A stretch of DNA of 19,966 nucleotides, taken from contig NC_090622.1 of NCBI RefSeq assembly GCF_004359215.1, forward strand, positions 1,262,104-1,282,069, written 5' to 3'. How positions within the stretch are numbered: the first letter of the stretch is position 1; each line of letters begins with the position of its first letter. This document shows positions 1 through 8,450 of the stretch, piece by piece. The notes under the pieces were generated by a model. It worked only from the letters and a program-made list of their open reading frames with translations, ran no database searches and was not told the DNA's origin. Origin of the DNA: Bremia lactucae (taxonomy: Eukaryota > Oomycota > Peronosporomycetes > Peronosporales > Peronosporaceae). The translations under genes were made by a program, and so were the position numbers.

Positions 1-197
1 ACGGATGACGCTGGGCGTCATCCCTCCTAATGTGAATGCACCCATGTGCATAATATCCACAAGGGTTGGTCACAAATGTGCACCACACCCGAGTGTTGGG
101 TCTAATTACTATTATTTAGTAATTGACCATCCCCTTAAGTACACCAAGTGTACTTAACGGGGACTGTGTAACATTATGACAACTTTAGCCCGTTACA
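1..197 (-). repeat. LTR fragment, same family as element A
   Basis: This is the U3 end of a Ty3/gypsy LTR on the minus strand, beginning TGTAACGGGC at base 197 and running off the left edge. It matches the 3' LTR of element A (1442-1804) over its whole visible length, but lacks about 166 bases that A carries between the AATGCAC block (near 1480) and the ACAAGGGTTGG block (near 1670). The right flank, on the minus strand, is not purine-rich, so this is not a 3' LTR next to its polypurine tract. It is either the 5' LTR of an element extending left out of the window or a solo LTR. Confidence 0.75.
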
Positions 198-1102
198 TGG
201 TTCGGCTTTACTATAAGCATAATAACAATCATGCAATGAGCGGGAATTTATAGAAAGGAATAGTCGCCGTTTCTATTCTTCTCTGAATTGCCTGCCTACT
301 GGTCTTGGCTTACAATATTAAGAAGGGGGGAACCTGAAACAAAAACCACGAAAACTCTTAAAGTTCAAGGGAAGCCTATTAAATTGCACATTCGGAGGCT
401 TCTGCTACTTTTGCTTGGCATTAATTCACCTTTATTTATGGCTTTAGTTTTAGCACCTGAAAGTGGAAGTGCCGGACATGGAAGTTTCGTCATGGCACTT
501 GCCTCGTCAAATAACATCATGACATCACTCCACAAGCCACAAATTGGTCAAAATCAATTGCTGCTCCCGTTTACAATTCATGTGCTGCCCTCAAACGAGC
601 TCAAAACGCGCGCAATGCTTTGGCGTTGACTTGGAAGCTGCCATAAATAACGCAACAACAGACTCACCGCCAGGCACGTGGGCACGAAACGGAAGTAGGG
701 AGTTTGCTTGTGAAAAATGGGTGAAATAGGGGAAATTTTAGCCTGGAGACCAAAATTATATTTTTGAAGGTGTGTCTGTAGCATAAATTGGGTATGTCCG
801 CAGCGATTCCTAATTAAAATACCTTAAAGTGCATAACAACTGGCATACACTTTGTTCAAATACATACAGAAGGTTTCATGTGATAAATATTTTTATCACT
901 CTTAGAATTCAGCCAACATACATTGTGATTGAGTACGAATAGATAAGAAACTAAAAACGAATTGGATACTGCTTAATTATCGTTCAGCGTTTTGGTTTTA
1001 CGGTAATTTATACTTTAAAATTTTCGTGAGAACGAATTTCTTACAGCTGTTTATAAATTCAGGCAAAGGGAATCGCCAATTCGATCCATCACAGTTGTTG
1101 GT
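198..1102. other. Intergenic stretch, no gene recognised
   Basis: This lies between an LTR fragment and the target site of element A. Open frames are short: the longest, 288-629 plus, opens at TTG, is leucine-rich in the middle and resembles nothing I know. No tRNA, tandem repeat or retrotransposon motif was seen. Before element A inserted, this stretch was continuous with the sequence from 8294 onward. Confidence 0.6.
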
Positions 1103-1107
1103 GCGAC
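1103..1107. repeat. Left target-site duplication GCGAC of element A
   Basis: GCGAC lies immediately before TGTAGG, the outer end of the 3' LTR. The same five bases follow the other outer end at 8289-8293. Five bases is the duplication length normally made by Ty3/gypsy integrases, and both LTR outer ends obey the TG...CA rule. Confidence 0.8.
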
Positions 1108-1804
1108 TGTAGGCGGGCACGTCTTAATGCGGCCATGCTCTACTTAGACACACACCCTAACACAGCGAAGAAGTGGTTAGACCGTCTTCTCATGCGTGCA
1201 GTGAGGTGGTTGTAAAGGGCGGCTTAGCGACTTCACCCAACGCACTAAGTACTCTAGTAAAGTATCGTCACGGTAGCGGTAATCCGGCTCCTCGTGCATA
1301 TTTACTGAGTAGAAAGTAGTTATTAGGCGGATTTATATTTAATCGCATTGAATATAAATACCTTTTTTACTAATCATAAATATCATCTCTTTAAATAACA
1401 CTAATACGTATTGCGAGCGTATCTTTCTAGATACCTCGCGTAACGGATGACGCTAAGCGTAATGCATCGTAATGTCAATGCACCTAACTTCCCACTCAAT
1501 GTTACCGATTACACTATTGACAAGCGTGTGTCACTCGTATCACTTTGTGAGGGTATAAACGCTTTGTGTCCCTCCTGTCTTGGAGTAAAGACAATACGCC
1601 TCTTAGAGGCCGAGACGTTCACGTCCCCCAATTTTTCAAATCCGTATTGGTTGTGCATCACATACACAAGGGTTGGTCACAAATGTGAACCACACCCATG
1701 TGGTGGGTCTAGTTACTTTTTTTAAGTAATTGACCATCCCCTTAATTACACCAAGTGTACTTAACGGGGACTGTGTAACATTATGACAACTTTAGCCCGT
1801 TCCA
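1108..1804 (-). repeat. 3' LTR of element A (697 bp)
   Basis: On the minus strand the LTR begins TGGAACGGGC at 1804 (other copies have TGTAACGGGC, so one end base has mutated) and ends CCGCCTACA at 1108, next to the target-site duplication. A polypurine tract precedes it at 1805-1817, which fixes it as the 3' LTR. An AT-rich TATA-like block (TATTTATATT on the minus strand, near 1352-1361) lies where a U3 promoter would be expected. The outermost U3 bases form an imperfect inverted repeat, as in the other LTRs here. Confidence 0.85.
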
Positions 1805-1817
1805 CCATCCCTTCTTT
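1805..1817 (-). other. Polypurine tract of element A
   Basis: The minus strand reads AAAGAAGGGATGG directly against the U3 start of the 3' LTR. This is the expected primer site for plus-strand DNA synthesis. Comparable tracts sit against the LTRs of D (15466-15479) and E (18706-18717), all ending in GG or GTGG before the LTR's TG. Confidence 0.75.
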
Positions 1818-1935
1818 AAAAGCAAATATACATTTACGATTCGTCAAAGAGGAAGGAGGAAGTGTGAGCTGCTTAACGCGCCACTAGCTCACACAATCAC
1901 TCTAGCGACCTGTGTTTCCATTCACGGCGCCAAAG

Positions 1936-3384
1936 ATGCCACCTAAAAGGGGCAATGTTAATGGGTCGTCTGCGAAGACGCCCGCTCAACCTCGCATTAA
2001 GCGCACGCGTCGCATTAACACGCCAGCAGCGTCCAATGCCTTAGTCGAAACGCCGACAGCTACTGCTGCTGTCGCGTTTACGGGCCTTAAAGATTCAATT
2101 TATTTTAACAATGAGGATGTTGATCCATCGCTCATTGCAAACTACAATGACTCGACACTCGGGCCGTCCTCTCATGGCTCACAACATAGAGACAGGAACA
2201 TTTACGAATGCTGTCTCGTCGTCTGCACTGGATAGCGCAGCGACTACTTGTGAGATCGCTGCCCATAAAGGCGCAGCCGCTTCTTCGTTGGGAAAAACCA
2301 CAACGCCTTACGATCAGACCATTATCTGTAATGGTTCTGACATAGAGGATTCTGAGCCTTAAGTTTCACCGAAGACACGTGAACGTATTCAATCGGTGTC
2401 ACAAGCCAGTCGTTTAGAACGTGGCTGTGTGACGGGTGGCATTACACCGATGCACCCTCCATCTAAATAGCCTCATTTAAATAGACAAAGAGCGTCGCTC
2501 CTAGAGCGCGCTCTTGTAGACGCACATAATAATTATGGCGTCTTTAAATCATGGAAGGCTCAGGGAAAAACGCTTGGGCAGATTTTCCCGGCCCCGGTCG
2601 TGTTGCGTTCAAATGAAACGCCCGAACCAATACGAGGCAGAATTTGCGCGCCGCATTCATCCGCATTCCGATGCGATGAAACAGCGGTCGCAGCGAATTA
2701 ATTTTGCCCACTTGCGTGTGAAAGAAATCATGGGCGGTACTGTACCTCTGTTTCTTCCCACAACGCTGCTTCGGCTAGTCCATTTGAGACTAGCGAAGAC
2801 GCCTCAGCTGCTGCTCTTTTTTATATGCAGCCACCGAGCCGGGCACATCAATACGTAGGGTACGATCGGCTCCCAAGAGTCAAAACACCTCGGGTAATCT
2901 TTCCATTGAACGAGGATCTGATATCCTTGCCTCACGGAGCGGTGGGCAAGCAACCTTCCAACAAGGAAGCGTTGATTCCCACCCGCATCGATCAGTGCAG
3001 GCGGCGCCCGATAGGAGTGGCGATATCGCCCAACTTCTCGCGGCTGCCTTAACTTCGTCCGTTCAGTCACATGCGTTGAGCGCTGCTGAATGACGTATTG
3101 CGGATCTCGAGGGTCAAGTCTCACAACTGGCCTCGGATCTCGTTGATGTCCGAGCAAAGTCTTGTCGGGGTTATGAACGCCTGAAGACTAGCTTGGACTT
3201 CTTTTAGAGGATAATGCTGAGGGATCCGCGTTACTCGCGTGATGTCCCTCGCTCTCCAAGTCCTGCTCGTGGTGGGAGGCAACGGTCCGATTGCTTCTCG
3301 CCTTCACCGCCCCCCTCACCCGGACGCCGCTCGACTCACAGTCGGTGTCACCATCGGTCTCCTTTGCCCGATGGGGGCATGTGA
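1936..3384 (+). pseudogene. Antisense ORF remnant in the 3' part of element A
   Basis: This plus-strand frame runs against element A's own coding direction. It opens at ATG 1936 (MPPKRGNVNG..., basic N-terminus), about 130 bp inside the 3' LTR. After one frameshift between roughly 2150 and 2215 it stays in one frame to 3052 with only three stops (2360, 2468, 2699) in about 297 codons. A further shift near 2860-2900 leads into a coiled-coil-like stretch (RIADLEGQVSQL near 3093) and a Ser/Pro/Arg-rich tail (SPSPPPSPGRRSTHSR region), ending at TGA 3382-3384. It overlaps the chromodomain and the preceding pol linker on the other strand. B carries a homologous frame with the same stop. Function unknown; no family recognised. 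The alternative, a chance antisense frame, is weakened because two thirds of it lies outside pol. Confidence 0.5.
2804..3004 (-). pseudogene. Chromodomain at the pol C-terminus of element A
   Basis: The minus strand reads PPALIDAGGNQRFLV, then YQILVQWKDYP, then DSWEP, the core of a Ty3/gypsy chromodomain including the tryptophan of the VQWK strand and the SWEP motif. Chromodomains bind modified histone tails and steer integration into heterochromatin. Upstream, the linker (about 3157-3445) keeps SYVGRLRRYVDPNEV. The chromodomain itself reads through, but its link to integrase is frameshifted. The same DNA carries the antisense frame described separately. Confidence 0.8.
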
Positions 3385-3389
3385 CCTCA

Positions 3390-4660
3390 TTTGGGTCTAC
3401 ATATCGCCTCAGACGACCCACATAAGATACGGGGTGCGTCTTCATATACGGGTAAGCGTGAGCCTATAATTAAGGTCTTTAACCTCTTCTGCCACCGTAA
3501 AGTGCCCAATGAAACGCGGCAACAATTTCGTAGTACCTCCAGGTAGTACACATATTCTTTTTGCTTGTCATGTGCGTTTGCCATCGCGTCACGGACTTTT
3601 CGTGTGATGGCTAATCGCTCATCCACAAATCGTTGAGCCTCGCTCACGCTTTTAGCATCAGGACGTAGTTTTATTGACCACTGCTAAACTGGCAGGGTAC
3701 AAGGGCAAGTTTCTGTCTTTGAGATGATACCCTCATGGGTCATCGTCATAATGACGAAACCATGTTCCTCTTTTGCATCGAGCATAGTGAGGGACCCTCC
3801 CTCACTAAGACTCGGGCTGCGCGCAAACAAGACTGGTGTCCGAGGATGGCGCAGTCAGTTAATATAATACGGTGTCTCACCCGTATTGGCGTGGACAGTG
3901 TTATTTATAACGAGCTCCACAAAGGGCAATTGCTTGCTCCAATCTTCGGGAGTTGCTATAGTGCGTAAGACATCCGCCACGACCCGATTGGCACGTTCTG
4001 TTTCGCCATCGGTCTGGGGAGGATCTGCGGTCGACATGTGGAGCTTGCTACCTAGCAGCTCGAACACATATCGCCAGAAACCAGACGTAAAACGTGGATG
4101 CCGGTCCGATAAAATGAACTCGGGACCCCGTGTAGTCGGTAAACATGATCCAGGAACAATAGAGCTGCCTCCTTGCCTGTGATCGATGTTTTTATGGTGC
4201 TAAGTGCACCATTTTGCTCAGTTTGTCTTCAAAGACGGCGAGCACCGTCCGACCCTTATGATCGGGCGGCATGCCAAACATGAAAACCAGACTTACTGAC
4301 TTCCAACAGTTGGTTGGAATCGATAGCGGCTTCAGTGGCACACTGCTGGACGGTGCAGGCTTTTTGCGCTGACACTATTTGAGGAGCGAATATAGTTGGC
4401 CACCCGTCGATATAGAAGTGGCCAAAAAAATTACACTGACACTCGTAAGAATGTTTTTTCACGGCCCAGATGGCGCATCATGGAGCTCGCAAAGGATCAT
4501 CAGCTTGAGATCTGTGTCATGAGGCACGTAGATTCTCAAGGGATCACAAGGTGACAGCTGATGCCATAACAGGCCGTCGTTTTCGCTTAAGCGATTAAGC
4601 TTAGCTTTCAGGTGCGACGAAAGGTTCACCTTTTGTTGACCAAAGTGATTTAACAATAGG
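3390..4660 (-). pseudogene. Integrase of element A, inactivated
   Basis: Minus-strand pieces in order: a remnant of the zinc-binding region (LCELHDAPS, then HLGREKT in a shifted frame, 4450-4500), the catalytic core, and the C-terminal GPY/F-like part (LLPRFIG, about 3500-3520). In the core the second Asp (SDRHPRF) and the Glu (DGETER) are present with exactly 35 residues between them, as expected for D,D(35)E. The first Asp is lost: the family's SLDF reads SLVF, with GTT at 4285-4287. Frames change around 4256-4460. Compared with B, about 91 bases are missing between KQKEY and the LLPRF motif (near 3555), which also shifts the frame. Integrase would join retrotransposon DNA to the host genome; this copy cannot. 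Confidence 0.85.
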
Positions 4661-4674
4661 CGACAATGATCGTC

Positions 4675-5232
4675 CTAACTGTAGCTCTCTTTTATTTCAG
4701 AGGCTAATGATCTTGGCACGTCGTATGCATTCATTGCTGCCAACATTGGCGGCTGAAATTGTGTTTTAGCACTAAACACACTTTCCTGGTGTCTTTCCTC
4801 GAAGTCTGGTCTGCGCGATAAAGCATCAGCCAAAAAATTCGACTTACTCGGATTATATTCAACTTTGAAATCAAATATAGAAAAGAATGTAAGCCATCTT
4901 GCCATTCTAGGCGAGGGGTGCGGTGCGTTTATTGCGGTCCGCAGTGTTGCGTGATCCATATAAACAACAAATGGTTCGGTGCCAAGTTGGTGCACACGAA
5001 ACTTGACAAGAGCATATTTTATCGAAAGTAGCTCCTTGTCATGCACCGGGTAATTCAGTACCGCGGCTTTTAAAAGCCGGGACTGATAAGAGATGACGCG
5101 GTCAACGCCGTTGTCATCCTTCTGCATGAGCGCGATACCGATTGCAAAATTACCTGCATCGCAGACGACGCTAAAAAGCTTATCCGCGTCTGGCAATACC
5201 AAGGCCGGTGCCTCTACAAGACATTGCTTCAC
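4675..5232 (-). pseudogene. RNase H domain of element A
   Basis: This 185-codon open stretch is the best-preserved part of A's pol. All four acidic active-site positions of the retroelement RNase H are visible: VCDAG, HDKELL, YMDHATL and LADALSRRPD. The usual Ser after Asp-Ala is Gly, and the TDH motif reads MDH. RNase H degrades the RNA strand after reverse transcription. The connection to the reverse transcriptase (5233-5516) is degraded. Confidence 0.85.
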
Positions 5233-5479
5233 TGATAGGAATGCATCATCTCGTTCTTTTAATTAAACCCATTCTGCTTCCTTTTTAAGGAGGTCATATG
5301 ATAGCTTAGTTTGCTCAGCATAATTCTTGATATACTAATGCAAGTGTTTAGCGAGCCCTAGGAATTGGCGCAAATCCTTCACATGCCGTGTGATTGCGCA
5401 TTCATTTACTGTTTTTACTTGTCTGGGTCTGCTTGTACACCATGTGTACCAACGATGCAGCCCAATACAGGTATCTCAG

Positions 5480-6070
5480 AGACCCCTATGACGCACTTTT
5501 GCAAGTTGACGTACAATTAGGCGTCCTTTAATGTCTGCAACACAGCATCTAAATGACGCTTGTGCGACTCTATTGCGCTCAGCCCGTCCTCGGCTTTTCT
5601 ATGCACGAATACATCGTCAAAGTAATGGGGCGATGAGGCACGATGCTGACGCATCACGTGATTCACCACTCGGTTGAATGTCGCCGGTGCGTTTTTCAAC
5701 CCTTGGGGCATCACAAGTCACTCCCAAAGCATACCGCTTGGGTTGGGTCCAGCTGTTTTAGCTAAATCGGACTCTTTCATTAGAACCTGATAGTAGCCAT
5801 CCTTCAAATCCAACGCGGAAAAGATAGTTGACTATCTCATGGAGTTCAACGAAACATCTTTCCGCGAGATTGGCGATTGAGCCGGTATGGTTGCCGTGTT
5901 CAGCTTATTGTAAGCATGAACCACGCGGCATCCACCTGTGGCTTTACGCACACAGAAGTTCAGGCTGCAGTGAGGCGAGTGCTCTCACGCACATGTCTTG
6001 CCTTGGCTCCCTTGTCGACGAACTCATCGATATAATCGACTTGTTCTTTCGGCAACGGCCTTGCCTGGTC
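5480..6070 (-). pseudogene. Reverse transcriptase of element A, disrupted
   Basis: Going 5' to 3' on the minus strand one sees PLPKEQVDYIDEFVDKG (near 6060), the fingers with HAYNKLN and IPAQ, the first catalytic Asp in FSALDLKDGYYQ (near 5800), then MPQGLKNAPATFNR, and the catalytic YFDDVFVH box (about 5600-5625). The catalytic residues are intact, but the reading frame is not. The expected EWLVMPQG reads E-stop-LVMPQG (TGA, bases 5718-5720; a Trp codon turned stop), and there are frameshifts between about 5830 and 6000. Confidence 0.85.
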
Positions 6071-6163
6071 ACATGCCAGGTTCGAGGTCTATTTCTTGCC
6101 CGATGCCCCTATCTGCTGGTAGCGGGCGGCTCGGCACTTCTGTGGGAACACATCACGACGCTT

Positions 6164-6945
6164 TCACAGAACCTCAAAGAACGGACTGTCTCTCAAGGCA
6201 TCCCAGACTTGAGTAGCGAATTGTTTCTTTTCGTCCGCTTCTAGGACGCTCTCGTCCATTTTGGACGACGAGCAACAGTCCACCAAGTTCTCTTTTGGAA
6301 CTGGTGTGATTATTTTGTGGATACTTCCGGCCTTTAATTCGGCCAGGAACATATCCAATGACATCGCCGGGAGATTTGCTATCTCCTCGGTAGATTTCAG
6401 GACGTGCTGGACCACCTCGACTGAAGATGCCTCCGCCATTTTGTCTTCGACGGCCTCGAACACCTCGTTCGAAGACCCGTCCTCTTTTATCGGGACTGAT
6501 CCAAAGTCACTTGTTATCAAGTGGCTTTAATCGTCCTAATCTATCGGGTACTCGTTCTTCGAGTCACCACGACCTTTGACTGGGAAGCGGGTGCCGTTGC
6601 TCTCCTGGCTAACGCACCCATTCCAACTGCACCAGGCTCTAGGCACTGCGATGGTTCATGCGGCGCTTGATTTTCTGTCAGCTCGCCGTCTACTGCCACA
6701 GACTCTCGGCTCTGTGCAGGACTACGGGACACATAACTACTTGTCATTGCCCTTTTGACCACCCCAGTTTCCACGAGCTGAGAAGGAACTGGCGCCGTTT
6801 GACGTCCCATCAACGCGCCCTCAACTGTGTTCGACACGACATCAGTTGCATACGCCTCTCGCAGGAGCACATCTTTTCCGGAGTCCTGTGTAGAGCTCGC
6901 AACTGTGCGTGTACGCCAGTCTATCGATGGTTGGTGTTTTGCCAA
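6164..6945 (-). pseudogene. Linker between protease and reverse transcriptase, element A
   Basis: Two long minus-strand open stretches (6164-6520 and 6541-6945) separated by a stop. They lie between the protease and the reverse transcriptase and contain no catalytic motif. The part nearer RT is acidic (ETEK/VEDK-type composition). The part nearer protease is rich in Ser, Thr, Gln and Arg. Element D (about 16320-16708) carries a related sequence in the same relative place, so this is a genuine pol segment of the family. Confidence 0.6.
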
Positions 6946-7353
6946 CTATGGCATAAATAGGCTGAGGTCATCCGGCCTCTCCATACCTTGCACTGTGAGC
7001 TTCATTTTACAAGAGAAGTCACTAAAGCTGAAGGCAAGTTCTACCTGAACTCCCTCAGACTCAACGAGCGCGCCGTTCGCTAAACGAACGGTCGCCTCTT
7101 CTCGCTTGCAATCGTGGCATAGCGACTCAAACATCGCTGGTCTCTTTCTTCGAGCCGCGAGTTTTACAAAATGTTGTGATGCACCCAAATCCACTAGGAG
7201 GGTCATCACCTGGCCATAGCCTCTTACTTGAGTGCTATAGATCAGCAGGGTTGATGTCCGAAATTTCGAGACCTCAGGGACTATGCTACCCATTTGTTCA
7301 ACAGATCTGAACTTTGGGGTAGATTCAGAGCCCGCGTCAGTAGGGCAACCCAC
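6946..7353 (-). pseudogene. Retrotransposon aspartic protease of element A, active site changed
   Basis: A 135-codon open stretch on the minus strand. The region around LLVDLGASQHFV is the flap-proximal active site of a retropepsin-like protease, where a family member has D-S/T-G-A. Here the triad reads D (7189-7191), L (7186-7188), G (7183-7185), with TTG where a single change from TCG (Ser) would restore the usual residue. The downstream VRLANGALVESEGV matches the usual spacing. The protease would cut the gag-pol polyprotein. Confidence 0.8.
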
Positions 7354-7409
7354 CCCTACTGCGCTCCTGCATTTCCCGACCCCTCAGTGGTCGATGCAGA
7401 ACTTATGCG

Positions 7410-8235
7410 ACTCGCAGCTGGTTCTTGCCATCGCCCTTTGGGTAGGGAGTCCTCTTACTGGGCATCTTTGCCCCAGCAGGAACCCTGGCATAGCAGCGAG
7501 CCATCATATGGCCGCGCTTGCCTCATTTGTAGTAGACAACGTCTCCATTGCCCAGCTTCATGAGAGTGGCATTTGACCTCTCGGCTGACGGCTTATACCA
7601 AGCTGCTGTCACCGAGGCACTGGTGTAGGATTGCTCCTCAACTAAAACAAATGAATTGCCTCTTCCATCGTCGACGGCAACTTTCTGGAAATGGCCTGTC
7701 GCGATAGACCATGCCGTAGTGCGTTCATAACCGAGGGCACCTTAGTGTGCTCTGGAATCGGACCTACGGTAATGGACGCCAACAGCGAGCGCATCTCTTG
7801 CACATAATATTTGCAGAGATCGCTTCGCCTGTCGCGCTCCAAAGAATCGCGCATTAAGCAACACTTCGTTGTTCGACGGCTGGTGCATGGCGCGAATCTT
7901 AGTCTTTAAGATCGCCCATGCAGAGAACGCCTTAACGTTCACCATAAGCGTCGAGTAAGCCAATTCTGACGCCTTACCGCGCAGGTGCGACATGGCGTAC
8001 AACGCCATCCGGCTGTCATTTTCGATGAGCTGCACTGCATTGCTCCACGGCTAACAGCCAGTGGACAATCGTGTACGCTGCAGTTTCATCGAACTTGGGC
8101 GTGTCCATCTGAATGGGCCTCGGCTGATGCTGCCGGGCAGAGAGCATCTCAACAGTCCCGGACGCGGCTCTCCGCTGTCCGAGCACAAATGCCTCAAACT
8201 GAACATGTCGCTCAGGAGGACTGCCCAGGAGCCTC
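7410..8235 (-). pseudogene. gag of element A
   Basis: Minus-strand gag in several frames. The N-terminal part contains FVLGQRRAA (about 8190-8215) and the stretch MDTPKFDETAAYTIVHW. After a frameshift near 8040 the retrotransposon gag core follows: SHLRGKASELAYSTLM, KIRAMHQPSNNEVLL, and then RSLLASITVGPIPEHTKV and HGLSRQAISRKLPSTMEEAI. The nucleocapsid zinc knuckle is at 7493-7534. The first 5' codons are missing because the LTR stub is fused directly to the coding part. The fragment F at 19081-19525 shares the VLGQRR and IRAM(H/Y)QP motifs. Confidence 0.85.
7493..7534 (-). other. Decayed CCHC zinc knuckle of element A gag
   Basis: A CX2CX4HX4C knuckle should read here. In the frame that keeps GKRGHMMARC, the first Cys position is Tyr (TAC, 7532-7534) and the second is a stop (TGA, 7523-7525). 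His (7508-7510) and the last Cys (7493-7495) remain. This motif binds genomic RNA during packaging. Confidence 0.75.
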
Positions 8236-8288
8236 GAAGTGTGCTTAACCGGGAATGTGTAACATTATGGCAACTTTAGCCCGTTACA
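8236..8288 (-). repeat. Truncated 5' LTR of element A
   Basis: The minus strand begins TGTAACGGGC at 8288 and matches the first 52-53 bases of the 3' LTR with about 5 differences. At about 8235 it passes directly into gag coding sequence. The rest of the LTR (about 640 bp), the primer binding site and the gag start are gone, so a deletion joined the U3 tip to gag. Confidence 0.8.
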
Positions 8289-8293
8289 GCGAC
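8289..8293. repeat. Right target-site duplication GCGAC of element A
   Basis: GCGAC follows directly after the TTACA end of the 5' LTR stub and equals bases 1103-1107. It confirms that the U3 tip is the true outer end of the element although most of the 5' LTR is missing. Confidence 0.8.
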
Positions 8294-8450
8294 CTCGTGT
8301 AAAACAAGTTCGTATTTGAATTAATTGCGCAATGCTTCTCGCACGTGCGTCTTGCGGGTGGTGCGACGCCAAGAAAAGATTTCGCTTTTACAATTACTAT
8401 GACAAAGCACGTGTTGACGAATTTCTCATTAGATCAGGGTACAGTATTCC

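Larger units (their letters stand above)
1108..8288 (-). mobile_element. Element A: Ty3/gypsy chromovirus-type LTR retrotransposon, decayed
   Basis: A 7181-bp element on the minus strand. In its own orientation the order is 5' LTR stub (8236-8288), gag with CCHC knuckle (7410-8235), aspartic protease (6946-7353), linker (6164-6945), reverse transcriptase (5480-6070), RNase H (4675-5232), integrase (3390-4660), chromodomain (2804-3004), a region of about 1 kb carrying an antisense frame, polypurine tract (1805-1817) and 3' LTR (1108-1804). The gag-PR-RT-RH-INT-chromodomain order defines a chromodomain Ty3/gypsy element. Every domain is broken by stops, frameshifts or lost key residues, so it cannot be autonomous. 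Over the 52-53 bp the two LTRs still share I count 5 differences, which suggests an old insertion, though the sample is tiny. Confidence 0.9.

Noticed and set aside
288..629. A 113-codon plus-strand open frame.
   Set aside because: It starts at TTG, not ATG. It has no motif, is overlapped by other frames of similar quality, and the surrounding sequence gives no support.
1063..1090. Possible tRNA-like T-loop (AATTCGATCCA) or primer binding site beside the LTR.
   Set aside because: It lies outside the target-site duplication, so it cannot be part of element A. No stem pairs or other tRNA parts could be found.
1936..2362. The plus-strand ORF after the LTR read as the gag of a separate plus-strand retrotransposon.
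   Set aside because: The polypurine tract and U3 start at 1804-1817 show that the LTR is a 3' LTR on the minus strand. Element A has its own gag at 7410-8235, and no plus-strand pol follows. The ORF is better called antisense to A.
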